Shown: positions 24,228 through 32,644, counted from the stretch's first letter. The stretch is 37,733 nucleotides of DNA from Desulfonatronum sp. SC1 (GCF_003046795.1 NZ_PZKN01000036.1:1-37733); one strand, 5' to 3'. Notes: generated by a model from the sequence alone, not told the origin. Made by a program: numbers and translations.

Positions 24228-24633
24228 GAACACCTTGTGGGCCAAGATATCTGCTCTGGAGTTTCATCAGGAGCGAATCAAGGAAAAGAGGAATGTCCCC
24301 TTGGAAACATTCCTCAAGGATCTGGATCGCCAGGAGAGCGTTTTGTTCAATCTGCAAATGGCCGTTCAGAACTGCATCGACATGGCGGCGTACATTGTCA
24401 GTGAACAACAGATGGGGCTGGCCGGTAGCACCAATGAACTGTTCTATCTCCTGGAGGAACGGGGTATTATCGATCCGGAGATGACGGAACGGATGGTCCG
24501 GGCGGTCGGTTTCCGCAATTTCCTCGTCCATGAATACGGCAAGATCGACCTTGAGATCGTCTTTCGCGCTGCGCATGAAAATCTGGACGACTTGATGCTT
24601 TTCTCCATAATCGTTGCCGAACGGTTCGGGTAG
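24220..24633 (+). CDS. hepT: HepT-like HEPN ribonuclease toxin (DUF86)
   Basis: HEPN-domain RNase partner of MntA. 137 residues from GTG 24220, overlapping mntA by eight bases, so antitoxin and toxin are co-translated. The all-helical HEPN fold is evident, with VQNCIDMAAYIV in the second helix and the catalytic Rx4HxY motif R99-N-F-L-V-H104-E-Y106. The toxin motif is intact and the tyrosine target of adenylylation is present. Followed by a perfect 14-base-pair hairpin at 24658. Confidence 0.9.
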   Translation: MPRNTLWAKISALEFHQERIKEKRNVPLETFLKDLDRQESVLFNLQMAVQNCIDMAAYIVSEQQMGLAGSTNELFYLLEERGIIDPEMTERMVRAVGFRNFLVHEYGKIDLEIVFRAAHENLDDLMLFSIIVAERFG

Positions 24634-24657
24634 GTGTTTCAGTGCATACCTTTCCCG

Positions 24658-24690
24658 CCCTTGGCTTGAATTTCAGATTCAAGCCAAGGG
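24658..24690. terminator. Perfect 14-bp hairpin between convergent genes
   Basis: CCCTTGGCTTGAAT (24658-24671) and ATTCAAGCCAAGGG (24677-24690) are exact complements around a five-base loop. There is no T-run on either side, so it is an unorthodox terminator or transcript-protecting hairpin. It serves hepT (plus) and the end of the envelope operon (minus), whose last stop is at 24732. Confidence 0.55.
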
Positions 24691-24731
24691 GCATACATTA
24701 AGTGAGGTGCTCATGCAGCAGCCTGTTCATG

Positions 24732-27050
24732 TCACTCGAATATCATCTGAATAATCGGCATCACGTCCTTGCCGTTGGCGGTGATTTCTCCCTGGTTGTT
24801 GCCGTTGATTCGCAGTTTATGGCTTACGGTACCACTGTCATCCGTTTGTTCCTCCGCGGCAAGCTTGATGAAGGCCGCTACAGCATTGAGGTGTTTTGTG
24901 TCTTCCTCGCTGTCCATCAGGTTGGCAAGAGTTTCGACGAGAATGTCCAGGTTACTGACATCCAGGGTGGTTTCAATTTGCAAGACGGGCATGTCGCCGG
25001 TCAATGAACTTTCCGGCCCATCCACGGAAGCAAGGCCTTCGAGCCGGATTTGGCTGACCTGTGATGCCAGGTCCAGTTCCCTGAGTTCAAGCTTGGTGTC
25101 ATGCTCCGCAAAGAGTTCCAGCAATAGCGGTGTGGCCTCTGGGCCAGCAAAGAAGCCTGTGACAAGAGCCTCAAGAATGGGAGCCCGTATCAGGCTGAGT
25201 CTCAAGGCCATCTTCTGAGGGGTTAAGCCTGGAGGAATGGCTTCCACTTCGCGAAGACCGGCATGGCTGTAGGTCAGGTTGATATCGGTAAGCGGCTTGT
25301 TCAGTCCTGAAAAACGCAGGCCAAAGGCCAGGTCGTCCAGGCCGGACAGGTCGAGGTCTTCATATTGTCCTTGCATGCCGGCAACCGAAAAATTGAAATG
25401 CAGGCCTTCCAGAAGGTTTTGAAAAGCCTTGAACGGATTGTCGTCGGCAAACAAGTCGAACTCCGCGAGCTGGGCCAGGGAACGCATGTTCAGTCCGCTC
25501 AGGGCGGATTCCAGGGAGAGGTTGGCGATGGTTAAATTTCCATCGTCCGTGATCACGTTGAGGTTTCCAACTTGGTAGCGTGAGATGAAATCTCTGCCTG
25601 ATTCGTCGTCAGAGGTCGTTTTCATGTCGGACTGGATCTCCAAGCTGCCAAGTTGCAACAGCCGCAGATCGTCCATTTCCGGCACAATAAGATCTTTTAG
25701 CGACAGGTTGATGTTGGCATTGCCGGTCCCTTGCAACAACTCGTCGATCAGTGTTGCCAGATCTTCGGTATTAAGGGTGTCAGCCATTTCAATCAAGGCC
25801 AGGGGCAAAAGCACGAGGGTGTCGAAGTCGTAATCCGTCATTTTGGCGTTAACGCTCAAGGAACCGAGCTGCAAGGCCGCCCGGTTGTCAGCCTCCAGGA
25901 AGCGCAGATCAAGCAGATTCAACTGACCGTTGCTGTTCCATCGCTCATTCGCACCCTCTTGCATCGCGGTGGAGAAATGGAAATCATCCAAGGTCATTCG
26001 GCGTTGGGCACCCTCCTGGGCCGTGAGGGCGTCAGGCAAAAATTCTATCTGCTTGAACTGGAATTCTATCACTGATGGACCGTCCAGGACATCCGACCAT
26101 ATCCCGCTACATTGATGTTCAGCGTAACGGGCCAAGCCGATAGGCAGCTCGTACATATCATGCAGCCAGACTTCAGCGGGGAGATGCAACGCGAACCGCA
26201 AGTGCTGCTCATCCATGACCTCGTAGCGCAACCTGAGTATGTTTTCGCCTGACTCCCTATTTTCCAAGGTGTAGGCAACCAGGGGCAGGTCCATCTCAAT
26301 GACGTCCTCGCTCTCCTGAATCGCAAGCGGACCGTCGGCCTTCAGCGGAAAATCCTTGGCAGAAGTCAATTCATGCCAAAACTCGTAAAGCTTCAGGGCG
26401 CGAGGGGATAAATCTCCAGGGGGGCCTGCCTCAACGGGGGACGGCTCGGCATCCATGGCGTCAGGGGTGACACCCGGAGTGGTTTCCGGGGTGCTTTCTG
26501 GGGTCACTTCCGTGGTTTCAAGCTGGACAAAAACCATGCTTTCCGAATCGACACTGAAGATGCCGATAAGATCAACCACACTCTCCCCGCCAGCCCCATC
26601 GCGCAAGGTGAACGACGCTCCTTCCTCCCCACGAATCAGATCGCCCTCGGAGATTTCCTGGCCTTCCAGAACAGGTTCCCAGGTCAGGTAGGCCCGGTCC
26701 TCCATGTAGGTCAGTAAGGACTGGAACCGCGCGGGGTCAATCTCCAGTTCCCCTGCTTCGGCTTGCTCAATATATTCGGCAAGCTGCTCACGGTTTGCGT
26801 TGAGCAGGTCAACACCGAGCGAGCGCACTTCCAGAGCCAGTGTCATGAATTCTTCAGGCAATTTTCCAAAGGCCCGTAAAGCACGAGGAGTGATTCTGCT
26901 CTCTGCTTCCAGTTTCAGAAGTTCAGGAGGGCCGGAAGAGCGTTCAAATGCCCCCTGTTTCGAGACGATCTCGAAGGTGCTGGCAAAAATACTGCCAGGA
27001 CACGCAAGCAGAAAAAATGCAAAAAGAGTGAAAGTAATTCTTAAATACAT
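24732..27050 (-). CDS. Large exported protein with N-terminal shared domain (YdgA/DUF945-like body)
   Basis: A 772-residue protein with a signal sequence (MYLRITFTLFAFFLLACPGS). It could be cut by signal peptidase I after IFA, or at C17 as a lipoprotein (LLAC). GGAGG lies 6-7 bases before ATG 27050. Residues 46-125 hold the domain shared with the two preceding gene products (RITPRALRAFGKLP, then VDLLNANREQL and SLLTYMEDR). A Thr/Pro-rich spacer follows (near 180-210). The remaining 550 residues are repeated amphipathic beta strands rich in LGSL, NLSL and DLSGLDDL patterns, resembling DUF945/YdgA periplasmic proteins; this is a tentative match. It is the last gene of the minus-strand envelope run, 222 bases after the Sel1 gene, with lower GC than the first genes. 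Confidence 0.65.
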   Translation of the reverse strand: MYLRITFTLFAFFLLACPGSIFASTFEIVSKQGAFERSSGPPELLKLEAESRITPRALRAFGKLPEEFMTLALEVRSLGVDLLNANREQLAEYIEQAEAGELEIDPARFQSLLTYMEDRAYLTWEPVLEGQEISEGDLIRGEEGASFTLRDGAGGESVVDLIGIFSVDSESMVFVQLETTEVTPESTPETTPGVTPDAMDAEPSPVEAGPPGDLSPRALKLYEFWHELTSAKDFPLKADGPLAIQESEDVIEMDLPLVAYTLENRESGENILRLRYEVMDEQHLRFALHLPAEVWLHDMYELPIGLARYAEHQCSGIWSDVLDGPSVIEFQFKQIEFLPDALTAQEGAQRRMTLDDFHFSTAMQEGANERWNSNGQLNLLDLRFLEADNRAALQLGSLSVNAKMTDYDFDTLVLLPLALIEMADTLNTEDLATLIDELLQGTGNANINLSLKDLIVPEMDDLRLLQLGSLEIQSDMKTTSDDESGRDFISRYQVGNLNVITDDGNLTIANLSLESALSGLNMRSLAQLAEFDLFADDNPFKAFQNLLEGLHFNFSVAGMQGQYEDLDLSGLDDLAFGLRFSGLNKPLTDINLTYSHAGLREVEAIPPGLTPQKMALRLSLIRAPILEALVTGFFAGPEATPLLLELFAEHDTKLELRELDLASQVSQIRLEGLASVDGPESSLTGDMPVLQIETTLDVSNLDILVETLANLMDSEEDTKHLNAVAAFIKLAAEEQTDDSGTVSHKLRINGNNQGEITANGKDVMPIIQMIFE

Positions 27051-27272
27051 AAAATTCCTCCAGGAAATAGCGTGTGTTAGATTTTTAACGAAATAAAAGC
27101 AGTGATCATTTTACTCTGATCATGGTAAAATATACTTCTGAAAAAATTCTTCCGCTATATCTTTATCCAGCGAATGAATTTTTGATAGATCTCGTTGGCC
27201 TTGTTTATGTCTTCAGGCAGATAAAAGGAAATATCAATTATAGCGACATGCAAAATTATCTAATCTGAACAA
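27051..27272. other. AT-rich gap between the last two envelope genes
   Basis: A distinctly A+T-rich stretch. It contains a 32-codon minus-strand frame (27253 to 27155, TTG start) reading VAIIDISFYLPEDINKANEI, which looks like protein text and may be the relic of a longer C-terminus. Around 27105-27125 the bases TGATCATTTTACTCTGATCA form a TGATCA repeat. I see no clear promoter for the downstream gene. Confidence 0.3.
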
Positions 27273-28325
27273 CTAATTCAAAATCTCATGGATAATTATT
27301 CCATTTCCCATAAACATAATTTTACCGACATGCCCTCGAACACTAACATTGCAACCATAAAAATCAGAACAGTTTTTTAGTAAAAAAGCCTTGCCATCTC
27401 TTGACAAGTTAGAAATATCTGCATATACAGGATTCATGTCATAGTCTAGGCTTGGATTAGACAGAGTAACTGTATCCATCATGTAATACAACTTGACATA
27501 GACTTCAATCATATTTTGATTCATTCTTTCTATGTCAAGTTTCAAGTCGTCAATGTTAAGAGTAATGTATTTGCTACGTTGATTTTCAATTATTTTTTCC
27601 AATGCGCTCTGTGCATCCGCATGTCCCTGGTCAGCGGCCATTTGATACCAGCGTACAGCCTCTGCTTGATTCTCGGCGACGCCGCGGCCATAGGCGTACA
27701 TGAAACCGATTTCATTTTGTGCACCAACATGGCCCTGATCAGCGGCAAAACTAAATTCTCTCAATGCGGTCTCATAATCAGCCCGTTTATATGCCCTCAG
27801 CCCACTTTCAAAATGCGCAGACGCAAGTTCAAATGGTGCGGGAAGAGTGTCCTGCAATTGATGATCATCGTCTGGACTAATCTGCTTAGTCTCTTCAGAT
27901 GAACTTTGCTCAAAATAATTACCCTCTAACATGAAAATGGCCAGCTCGCGCAGAGCAGTGCGCTGTTCCGGCGTAAACGTCTGCTCCGATCCATCCTGGC
28001 GCAGCCAGGAGAGAATCGTGGCCGCGTCGGCACCCAGCAGGTCATGGCCTTGTCGGCGCATTTCAAAGATCAAGGGTTTGAAACGGTCCGGCAAGGCCCC
28101 CCAGCCCATCAGGGCGCGTACCGTGAGCCTGCCTTCATCGTCCAGCCGGGACAACTCGTCCTGAGGTGGGGTCTGCGTGGCAAACACGGTCTGAACATCC
28201 ATGCAGCCGATCACCACGACACCGGCAAAAATGACCCAGGTCAATCGATTCAGCCGCTGCATCCAGCTTTGCCTTTTCCCGCTCTTAAAAGGATTTCCAT
28301 GTGGTCCAACCGATTTACGGATCAT
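27273..28325 (-). CDS. Exported Sel1-repeat protein with shared domain
   Basis: 350 residues from the longest start; Met22 is an equally likely start, giving MQRLNRLTWVIFAGVVVIG as a cleaner signal segment (a lipobox-like VIGC is also present). Residues 60-142 are the shared domain (RLTVRALMGWGALP at 66, GHDLLGADAATI, LAIFMLEGNYF). Two Sel1-type repeats follow: AYKRADYETALREFSFAADQ and then GHVGAQNEIGFMYAYGRGV, EAVRWYQMAADQGHADAQ. Sel1 repeats are protein-protein interaction modules. The last 95 residues are encoded by markedly A+T-rich DNA, unlike the 5' part, suggesting that the 3' end was replaced. The start overlaps the end of the S41 gene by 11 bases. Confidence 0.8.
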   Translation of the reverse strand: MIRKSVGPHGNPFKSGKRQSWMQRLNRLTWVIFAGVVVIGCMDVQTVFATQTPPQDELSRLDDEGRLTVRALMGWGALPDRFKPLIFEMRRQGHDLLGADAATILSWLRQDGSEQTFTPEQRTALRELAIFMLEGNYFEQSSSEETKQISPDDDHQLQDTLPAPFELASAHFESGLRAYKRADYETALREFSFAADQGHVGAQNEIGFMYAYGRGVAENQAEAVRWYQMAADQGHADAQSALEKIIENQRSKYITLNIDDLKLDIERMNQNMIEVYVKLYYMMDTVTLSNPSLDYDMNPVYADISNLSRDGKAFLLKNCSDFYGCNVSVRGHVGKIMFMGNGIIIHEILN

Positions 28326-29751
28326 CCCATTGCCTCTCCCTTATATAGGTGAACAAGGACTGCAGATCCCCTGCGTGTTCAGCCAGCGGCGCATCATCGT
28401 TGCCAGTCGCAAGAGCGGCCCAGGTACCAACCTGCTCCACGTTGGCTCCGAGAAGATCCAGATCCATGGCCAGCAGGTCCAGAGCCAATCGCACATAGCG
28501 CGTCGGCAGGCGATTCCAAGCCCGCAGGGCGCGTACGGTCAACCGGCCCTCCTGCTCCAGTTGGCGGAGAGGATGGCCAAGCTCAGGGTCGGAAATGGGC
28601 GGGGCTGAAGGGCTGGAGATGGGCCGCACCGCTTCAAGCCCCCTGGCCGCCAGGCTGGCCAGATCGTACAGTTCCTGGTCCGACACCAGGACATCCGGTA
28701 TCAGCCCCTGCTCCGGACAGGGCGCATCGCCGGGGAAGAGCACGTTGCCGTTGGTCAACCGGAGAATCCAGCCCTCGCTGAGGCGGATATCGGTTTGCGT
28801 GGTGCACTTGCCGTAGGTGTTTCGCCCAACCAGGATCGCCAGACCGTGGTGGCGCAGGATGCCGGCAAAGGCTTCCGCAGCGCTGGCCGTGTCCGGTCCC
28901 ACCAGCAGTACCAGCGGGCCGCTGAACTTTTGCCCCGCAGGTGAGCGGTGACGTTGCTCCGGACGCCCCGGGACCCGCAATCCGCCTAAATCCGAGCCTT
29001 CCGGGACAAACAGGGCCGCCGCGTCCAGAGCCTCATGGAGGTCGCCGCCGGTGGATTCCCGCAGATCCAGAACCAATGGGCGATGTTGCGGGCCGATGTA
29101 TTCGATGCTGGTGCGCAGCGACGTTCTGGTCAGGCCAGTACTGAAGGCCCGAAGGCGAAGCACGACCTGTACGTCGCGGTGCAGCAGTTCCACGCTCAAC
29201 GGGCGAAAGGCTTCCCGGCGGATGCGGACCCGCAATGGCTGGTCCGTACTGAGCGGAACCACGGTCAGTTCCACTCGGCTGCCCGTGGTCCCCCGCAACA
29301 GTCGAGCAACCTCGTCGAGGCTCATGCCCTGCACGTCCTCACTGTCCACCGCCACCAACCTGGCTCGTTCCCCTACTCCCGCCCGTTCCAGAGCGCCCCC
29401 CTGGTACGGGGAGAGCAGAAACGAGCCGTCCCGAATGAACAGTTCCGCGCCGATTCCGGCCCTGCCCGTCTCCGGGTGCGCAAGAGGCGGCGATGCGTCC
29501 GGGGTAAAGAGCCTGGCATGTTCATCCAGCCGATTCAGCATGTCCCGTACATTGTTCACGTTCATGTCCCACAACAATCCCTCATCCGGGGGAACAGGCA
29601 GGTGGGTGCGCAAGGCTTGGCGGATTTCCTCCAGTGGCGGCATTTCAGCGGCGTTCAGAAACGACGGCCGTATTAATCCGAACACCACAACCAGCGCTCC
29701 CGCCCAGAACCAGGCAAGATGCTTCCCATGCTCGTGGAACATGGTGCTCAA
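28315..29751 (-). CDS. Membrane-anchored PDZ / S41 C-terminal processing protease with shared domain
   Basis: A 478-residue periplasmic serine protease of the CtpA/Prc family. There is an N-terminal membrane anchor (about 11-30). PDZ domain about 98-180 (GIGAELFIRDGSFLLSPYQG and RGTTGSRVELTV). Protease core about 190-370: LVLDLRESTGGDLHEAL, then Ser290 in DTASAAEAFAG and Lys315 in NTYGKCT, with the 25-residue spacing of the family's Ser-Lys dyad, so it is probably active. GKC replaces the usual GKG. Residues about 396-476 are the shared domain (RLTVRALRAWNRLP at 403, DLDLLGANVEQV, SLFTYIRER). It overlaps both neighbours (4 bases upstream, 11 downstream). A processing role toward the lipoproteins or vWA protein of the cluster is possible but unproven. 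Confidence 0.88.
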   Translation of the reverse strand: MSTMFHEHGKHLAWFWAGALVVVFGLIRPSFLNAAEMPPLEEIRQALRTHLPVPPDEGLLWDMNVNNVRDMLNRLDEHARLFTPDASPPLAHPETGRAGIGAELFIRDGSFLLSPYQGGALERAGVGERARLVAVDSEDVQGMSLDEVARLLRGTTGSRVELTVVPLSTDQPLRVRIRREAFRPLSVELLHRDVQVVLRLRAFSTGLTRTSLRTSIEYIGPQHRPLVLDLRESTGGDLHEALDAAALFVPEGSDLGGLRVPGRPEQRHRSPAGQKFSGPLVLLVGPDTASAAEAFAGILRHHGLAILVGRNTYGKCTTQTDIRLSEGWILRLTNGNVLFPGDAPCPEQGLIPDVLVSDQELYDLASLAARGLEAVRPISSPSAPPISDPELGHPLRQLEQEGRLTVRALRAWNRLPTRYVRLALDLLAMDLDLLGANVEQVGTWAALATGNDDAPLAEHAGDLQSLFTYIRERQWDDP

Positions 29752-30287
29752 CGTGCCAGCTCCAGGGACAGTTCCAGGAGCAGGTCGTACTCCTTCCGCA
29801 AGGCCTCGCGCTGCTTTACCAGTTGCTGTAAGCGCAAATCGGGATCCGTTTCGCCGGAGCCGTCACCTTCAAGGGCGTCCAGGGCGGACTGTTGCTGGCG
29901 AGTGTTCCGTTGCAGGTCGGCGATGCGCTGTTTGAGTTGCGCGACCTGAGCTTCTGACGATGCGTCCAGTGACTCCAATTCCGCCAGTTCGGCCAGGAGC
30001 ACCTCGGAGTTTGTCTCCAGCTCCTGAACGGCTTCCCGCTCCCAAAGGATGATTTCTTCCAGGGATTGCTTAGTGGCTTGAAGCTCGGCTTCCTCGGTTT
30101 GCATTTCCTGTTGCAGGGCTCGCAGCCGTTCTAGGCTTTGTTCTCGTTCCTGGACGCGCTGTTCATAGCTGCCAGATGCCAAGCCTTGAATGCCGCCGAA
30201 AAAGCCGCCAGTTCGAGGATCAGGTGAGGCCGCGCACCCAGTGACACACAACGCTACTGCAGCGATGAAAAATGGAGACCACCTCAT
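29748..30287 (-). CDS. Coiled-coil lipoprotein (179 aa)
   Basis: Predicted outer-membrane lipoprotein. The signal MRWSPFFIAAVALCVTGC ends in a lipobox (VTGC, C18) with Ala at +2, so no inner-membrane retention signal. A short Gly-rich stretch (TGGFFGGIQGLASGS) is followed by a long helical, Glu/Gln/Leu-rich coiled coil over about 45-179. The start overlaps the glycine-zipper lipoprotein gene (ATGA) and the stop overlaps the S41 gene by four bases, so it is tightly embedded in the operon. It may form a heteromeric coiled coil with the preceding lipoprotein or the TagR-like protein. No family name recognised. Confidence 0.8.
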   Translation of the reverse strand: MRWSPFFIAAVALCVTGCAASPDPRTGGFFGGIQGLASGSYEQRVQEREQSLERLRALQQEMQTEEAELQATKQSLEEIILWEREAVQELETNSEVLLAELAELESLDASSEAQVAQLKQRIADLQRNTRQQQSALDALEGDGSGETDPDLRLQQLVKQREALRKEYDLLLELSLELAR

Positions 30288-30934
30288 ATCGAAAGCCTCT
30301 CGTCAATGCCGGCAAGCTGCACGCTGCCTTCCCGGAGCGATTCCAGGTTGGCCTGAAGCGCCAGAACTTCCTTTTCCAGTTCTGCGATATAGGGATCGTC
30401 CTTCGGCGCTTCCTTGCGCTCCTCCTGGAGAATCGCTGTTTGCACCTCAAGTTCTTTGACCAGCTCCTGTTCGAGAGCCGCTGTGCGCTGCATCCGATTA
30501 TTCAATTCCGATCGCTTTTCCGCCATCCGCACCTGTTGCGCTTCCTGCTCGGTGTAGTCAGCCCGTAGAATTTCGGCCTCTTCGGAAAGTTGGGCGATGT
30601 CTTTGCGTAATTGCTCGTTGTAGTTCCGTGCAGTGGCATTGAATTCGGCGACGCGCTTGGCCTCGGCGTCCAGAAAATCCTCCCGACTGGCATATTGGGT
30701 CTTGCGCTCGGCTACCACATGCCCGGCCAAAGCTCCGGTCGCGGCGCCGATGGCGGCCCCGATCAGGGCTCCCCTCCCATCTCCAACCACATATCCAAGG
30801 ACAGCGCCCAATCCCGCACCAACGGCAGCTCCTCCGCCAACCGTTTGTTGTCGGTCAGTCGTCATGCAGCCGGCAAGCGCCAAAAACGCCGACAAAACCA
30901 ATGTCAAACAGGTTCTGGCCAATGTTGTGCTCAT
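30284..30934 (-). CDS. Glycine-zipper, coiled-coil lipoprotein in TagQ position
   Basis: 216 residues. Lipobox LAGC with the acylated cysteine at C23 and Met at +2, predicting the outer membrane. Residues 33-72 form a glycine zipper (GGGAAVGAGLGAVLGYVVG then ALIGAAIGAATGALAG), able to insert in or across a membrane. From about 80 to 205 it is a charged coiled coil. In Pseudomonas aeruginosa the outer-membrane lipoprotein TagQ anchors TagR; this gene sits directly after the TagR-like gene (36-base gap), so a TagQ-like role is proposed from position and architecture, not from a recognised alignment. Confidence 0.72.
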   Translation of the reverse strand: MSTTLARTCLTLVLSAFLALAGCMTTDRQQTVGGGAAVGAGLGAVLGYVVGDGRGALIGAAIGAATGALAGHVVAERKTQYASREDFLDAEAKRVAEFNATARNYNEQLRKDIAQLSEEAEILRADYTEQEAQQVRMAEKRSELNNRMQRTAALEQELVKELEVQTAILQEERKEAPKDDPYIAELEKEVLALQANLESLREGSVQLAGIDERLSI

Positions 30935-30970
30935 GTTGCAAACCTCTATGTGGTTATAAGATTGATGATA

Positions 30971-32644
30971 TCAATTGTCCGCAAACCCCGCGAACCGCTC
31001 CCGATACGCCGTCAGCCATGGTTCCGGCTCGGCCCGTCGATTCTCCGCGAATTCGGCCACATGTCCGGCGATCAATTCCAGGACTGCCTGTTCCCGGGCC
31101 GAAGGATTCTGTTCGGCCAGGGTTTGTAGGGCCTGTTTGCTGTACTCTTCCTCGTACTCGCCCACCTGGGCGACCTTGTCCTGATATCCTCGCAACTGCT
31201 CCTGAATATTCGTTTCCAGCTCGCTGATGGAGTTGTCCACCGCGGCCAACTGCTCCTGATAGCGGGAGGACATTTCCACGAGCTGCAGGGCTCTCTCTCG
31301 TGCCTGTTGCAGCCGCTCCAGCCGGGACAAGTAAACACTGATGTTCACGCCGTTGCGGGCTGCGTCCTGGGTCAGGCTGCGGGCGGTTTCGCGTTGGGCC
31401 TGGTCCAGTCGCTCCCTGGCCCTGTCCATGTAAACCTGAACGGACTGCAGCGGTTCACGCAGGTGAGGGTTTTGCTCCATGAGCTGTTCCAGGATCGGTT
31501 CCACCGTGCCCAGTTGCACGGCGGCCTGGGCCACCAGGTTGTCCAGGGTCCGGCCCACCGGCATCACCCGCCGGGCCTCGGCCTTGTATTGCTCGTACTC
31601 CCGCTCCAGCCGGTTGCGGATCTCGGTGTTCACCACCACGTTGGAGCCAATGGCCAGCCGGGCTCCGGTATTGTAGGAGCGGCGAAGCTCCATACTGTTC
31701 TGGTCCCGGTTCCAGGCGTAGACGTCCAGCTCCTCCCGATAGGACGAGCGCACCGTTCCCGGAGGCGTTGATACGCTACCTCCCCGCACGGCCACGCCGC
31801 CGGGTTTGCCCTGCCAAATTTCCGGGCGAAATAACCCAGAAGTCATTTCCTGGACATTCCCGAACAGGTCGTAAAACCCTAGGCTGGTAGGTTGGCGCAG
31901 GCCGATGGGCCGGGTCTGGTGTCTGGCATTGTCCAGGTGCCAGGCCATTTCGTTGAGCTGGCGCTGGGCAAAGGGCAGCCGGTCAGTGAACGTGCCCGCT
32001 TCCAGGGCAGGCAGTCCGCCTCGGGCCGTGAATTCCCATTCCTCTTCCGTGGGCAGACGAAAAAAACCCGGTACACCGTCGATCTGCGGCATGTTTGCCC
32101 GGCGTTGGGGGTGTTCGGGGTCGAACAGCCACTGGTTGTAGCGCTGGATAAACGCTAGTACGTCGTGATAACCGACAAAGGCCAGGGGGTTCATCAGGGC
32201 TTCCTGCCTGACCCGGCCTTCAAGCTGGGGGATTTTCTGGTCTTCGGAATCCCCGCTTGCGGCCAGCAGTCCGTCCAGGCCCATGACTGCCGCGAACTGG
32301 CCCTTGGTCAGCTCGTACTTGGCCAGATAAATCAGGCCGTGCCCGCCCTCCCGAGGAAAGGAAGGGCTGATCTGGGTACGCTGCAAGCCCTCGAAGATAC
32401 CGCCCGAAGCGTCCCCGATCTGGATGACCTGCTCCTGGCTGCCCCAGAATCCGCTGCCCGGCACGGCCACGGCCCGGAAGACCATCAAGGCGTCCTCCGG
32501 CATGGGCAGGATCAGATCGTTTTCCGGGTCCGGCCTGGGGTTGTAGGGCCCGGCCTGGGCCAGGCAGACCCTTGGCGTGGTGCCGAAGAACACCACCAGG
32601 GCGAGGAGTGCGACCAAAAGAGTCAAGTGGGATCTAATTGTCAC
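30971..32644 (-). CDS. tagR: TagR-like exported formylglycine-generating-enzyme-fold protein
   Basis: 557 residues with a cleavable signal (about 1-30, VFFGTTPRVCLAQA). Residues about 50-350 carry the FGE/SUMF1 fold: LAKYELTKGQFAAVMG, FRLPTEEEWEFTARGG, LGFYDLFGNVQEMTSG, RGGSVSTPPGTVRSSYREE and NTGARLAIG. There is no cysteine in the mature protein, so formylglycine-type chemistry is excluded and a binding role is likely, as for TagR of the T6SS threonine-phosphorylation pathway. Residues 355-557 are a long coiled coil (LEREYEQYKAEARR through QVGEYEEEYSKQ). It overlaps the permease gene by 11 bases. A paralogous SUMF1-domain protein unrelated to TagR cannot be excluded, but ATPase, permease and vWA neighbours support the assignment. 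Confidence 0.78.
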   Translation of the reverse strand: MTIRSHLTLLVALLALVVFFGTTPRVCLAQAGPYNPRPDPENDLILPMPEDALMVFRAVAVPGSGFWGSQEQVIQIGDASGGIFEGLQRTQISPSFPREGGHGLIYLAKYELTKGQFAAVMGLDGLLAASGDSEDQKIPQLEGRVRQEALMNPLAFVGYHDVLAFIQRYNQWLFDPEHPQRRANMPQIDGVPGFFRLPTEEEWEFTARGGLPALEAGTFTDRLPFAQRQLNEMAWHLDNARHQTRPIGLRQPTSLGFYDLFGNVQEMTSGLFRPEIWQGKPGGVAVRGGSVSTPPGTVRSSYREELDVYAWNRDQNSMELRRSYNTGARLAIGSNVVVNTEIRNRLEREYEQYKAEARRVMPVGRTLDNLVAQAAVQLGTVEPILEQLMEQNPHLREPLQSVQVYMDRARERLDQAQRETARSLTQDAARNGVNISVYLSRLERLQQARERALQLVEMSSRYQEQLAAVDNSISELETNIQEQLRGYQDKVAQVGEYEEEYSKQALQTLAEQNPSAREQAVLELIAGHVAEFAENRRAEPEPWLTAYRERFAGFADN

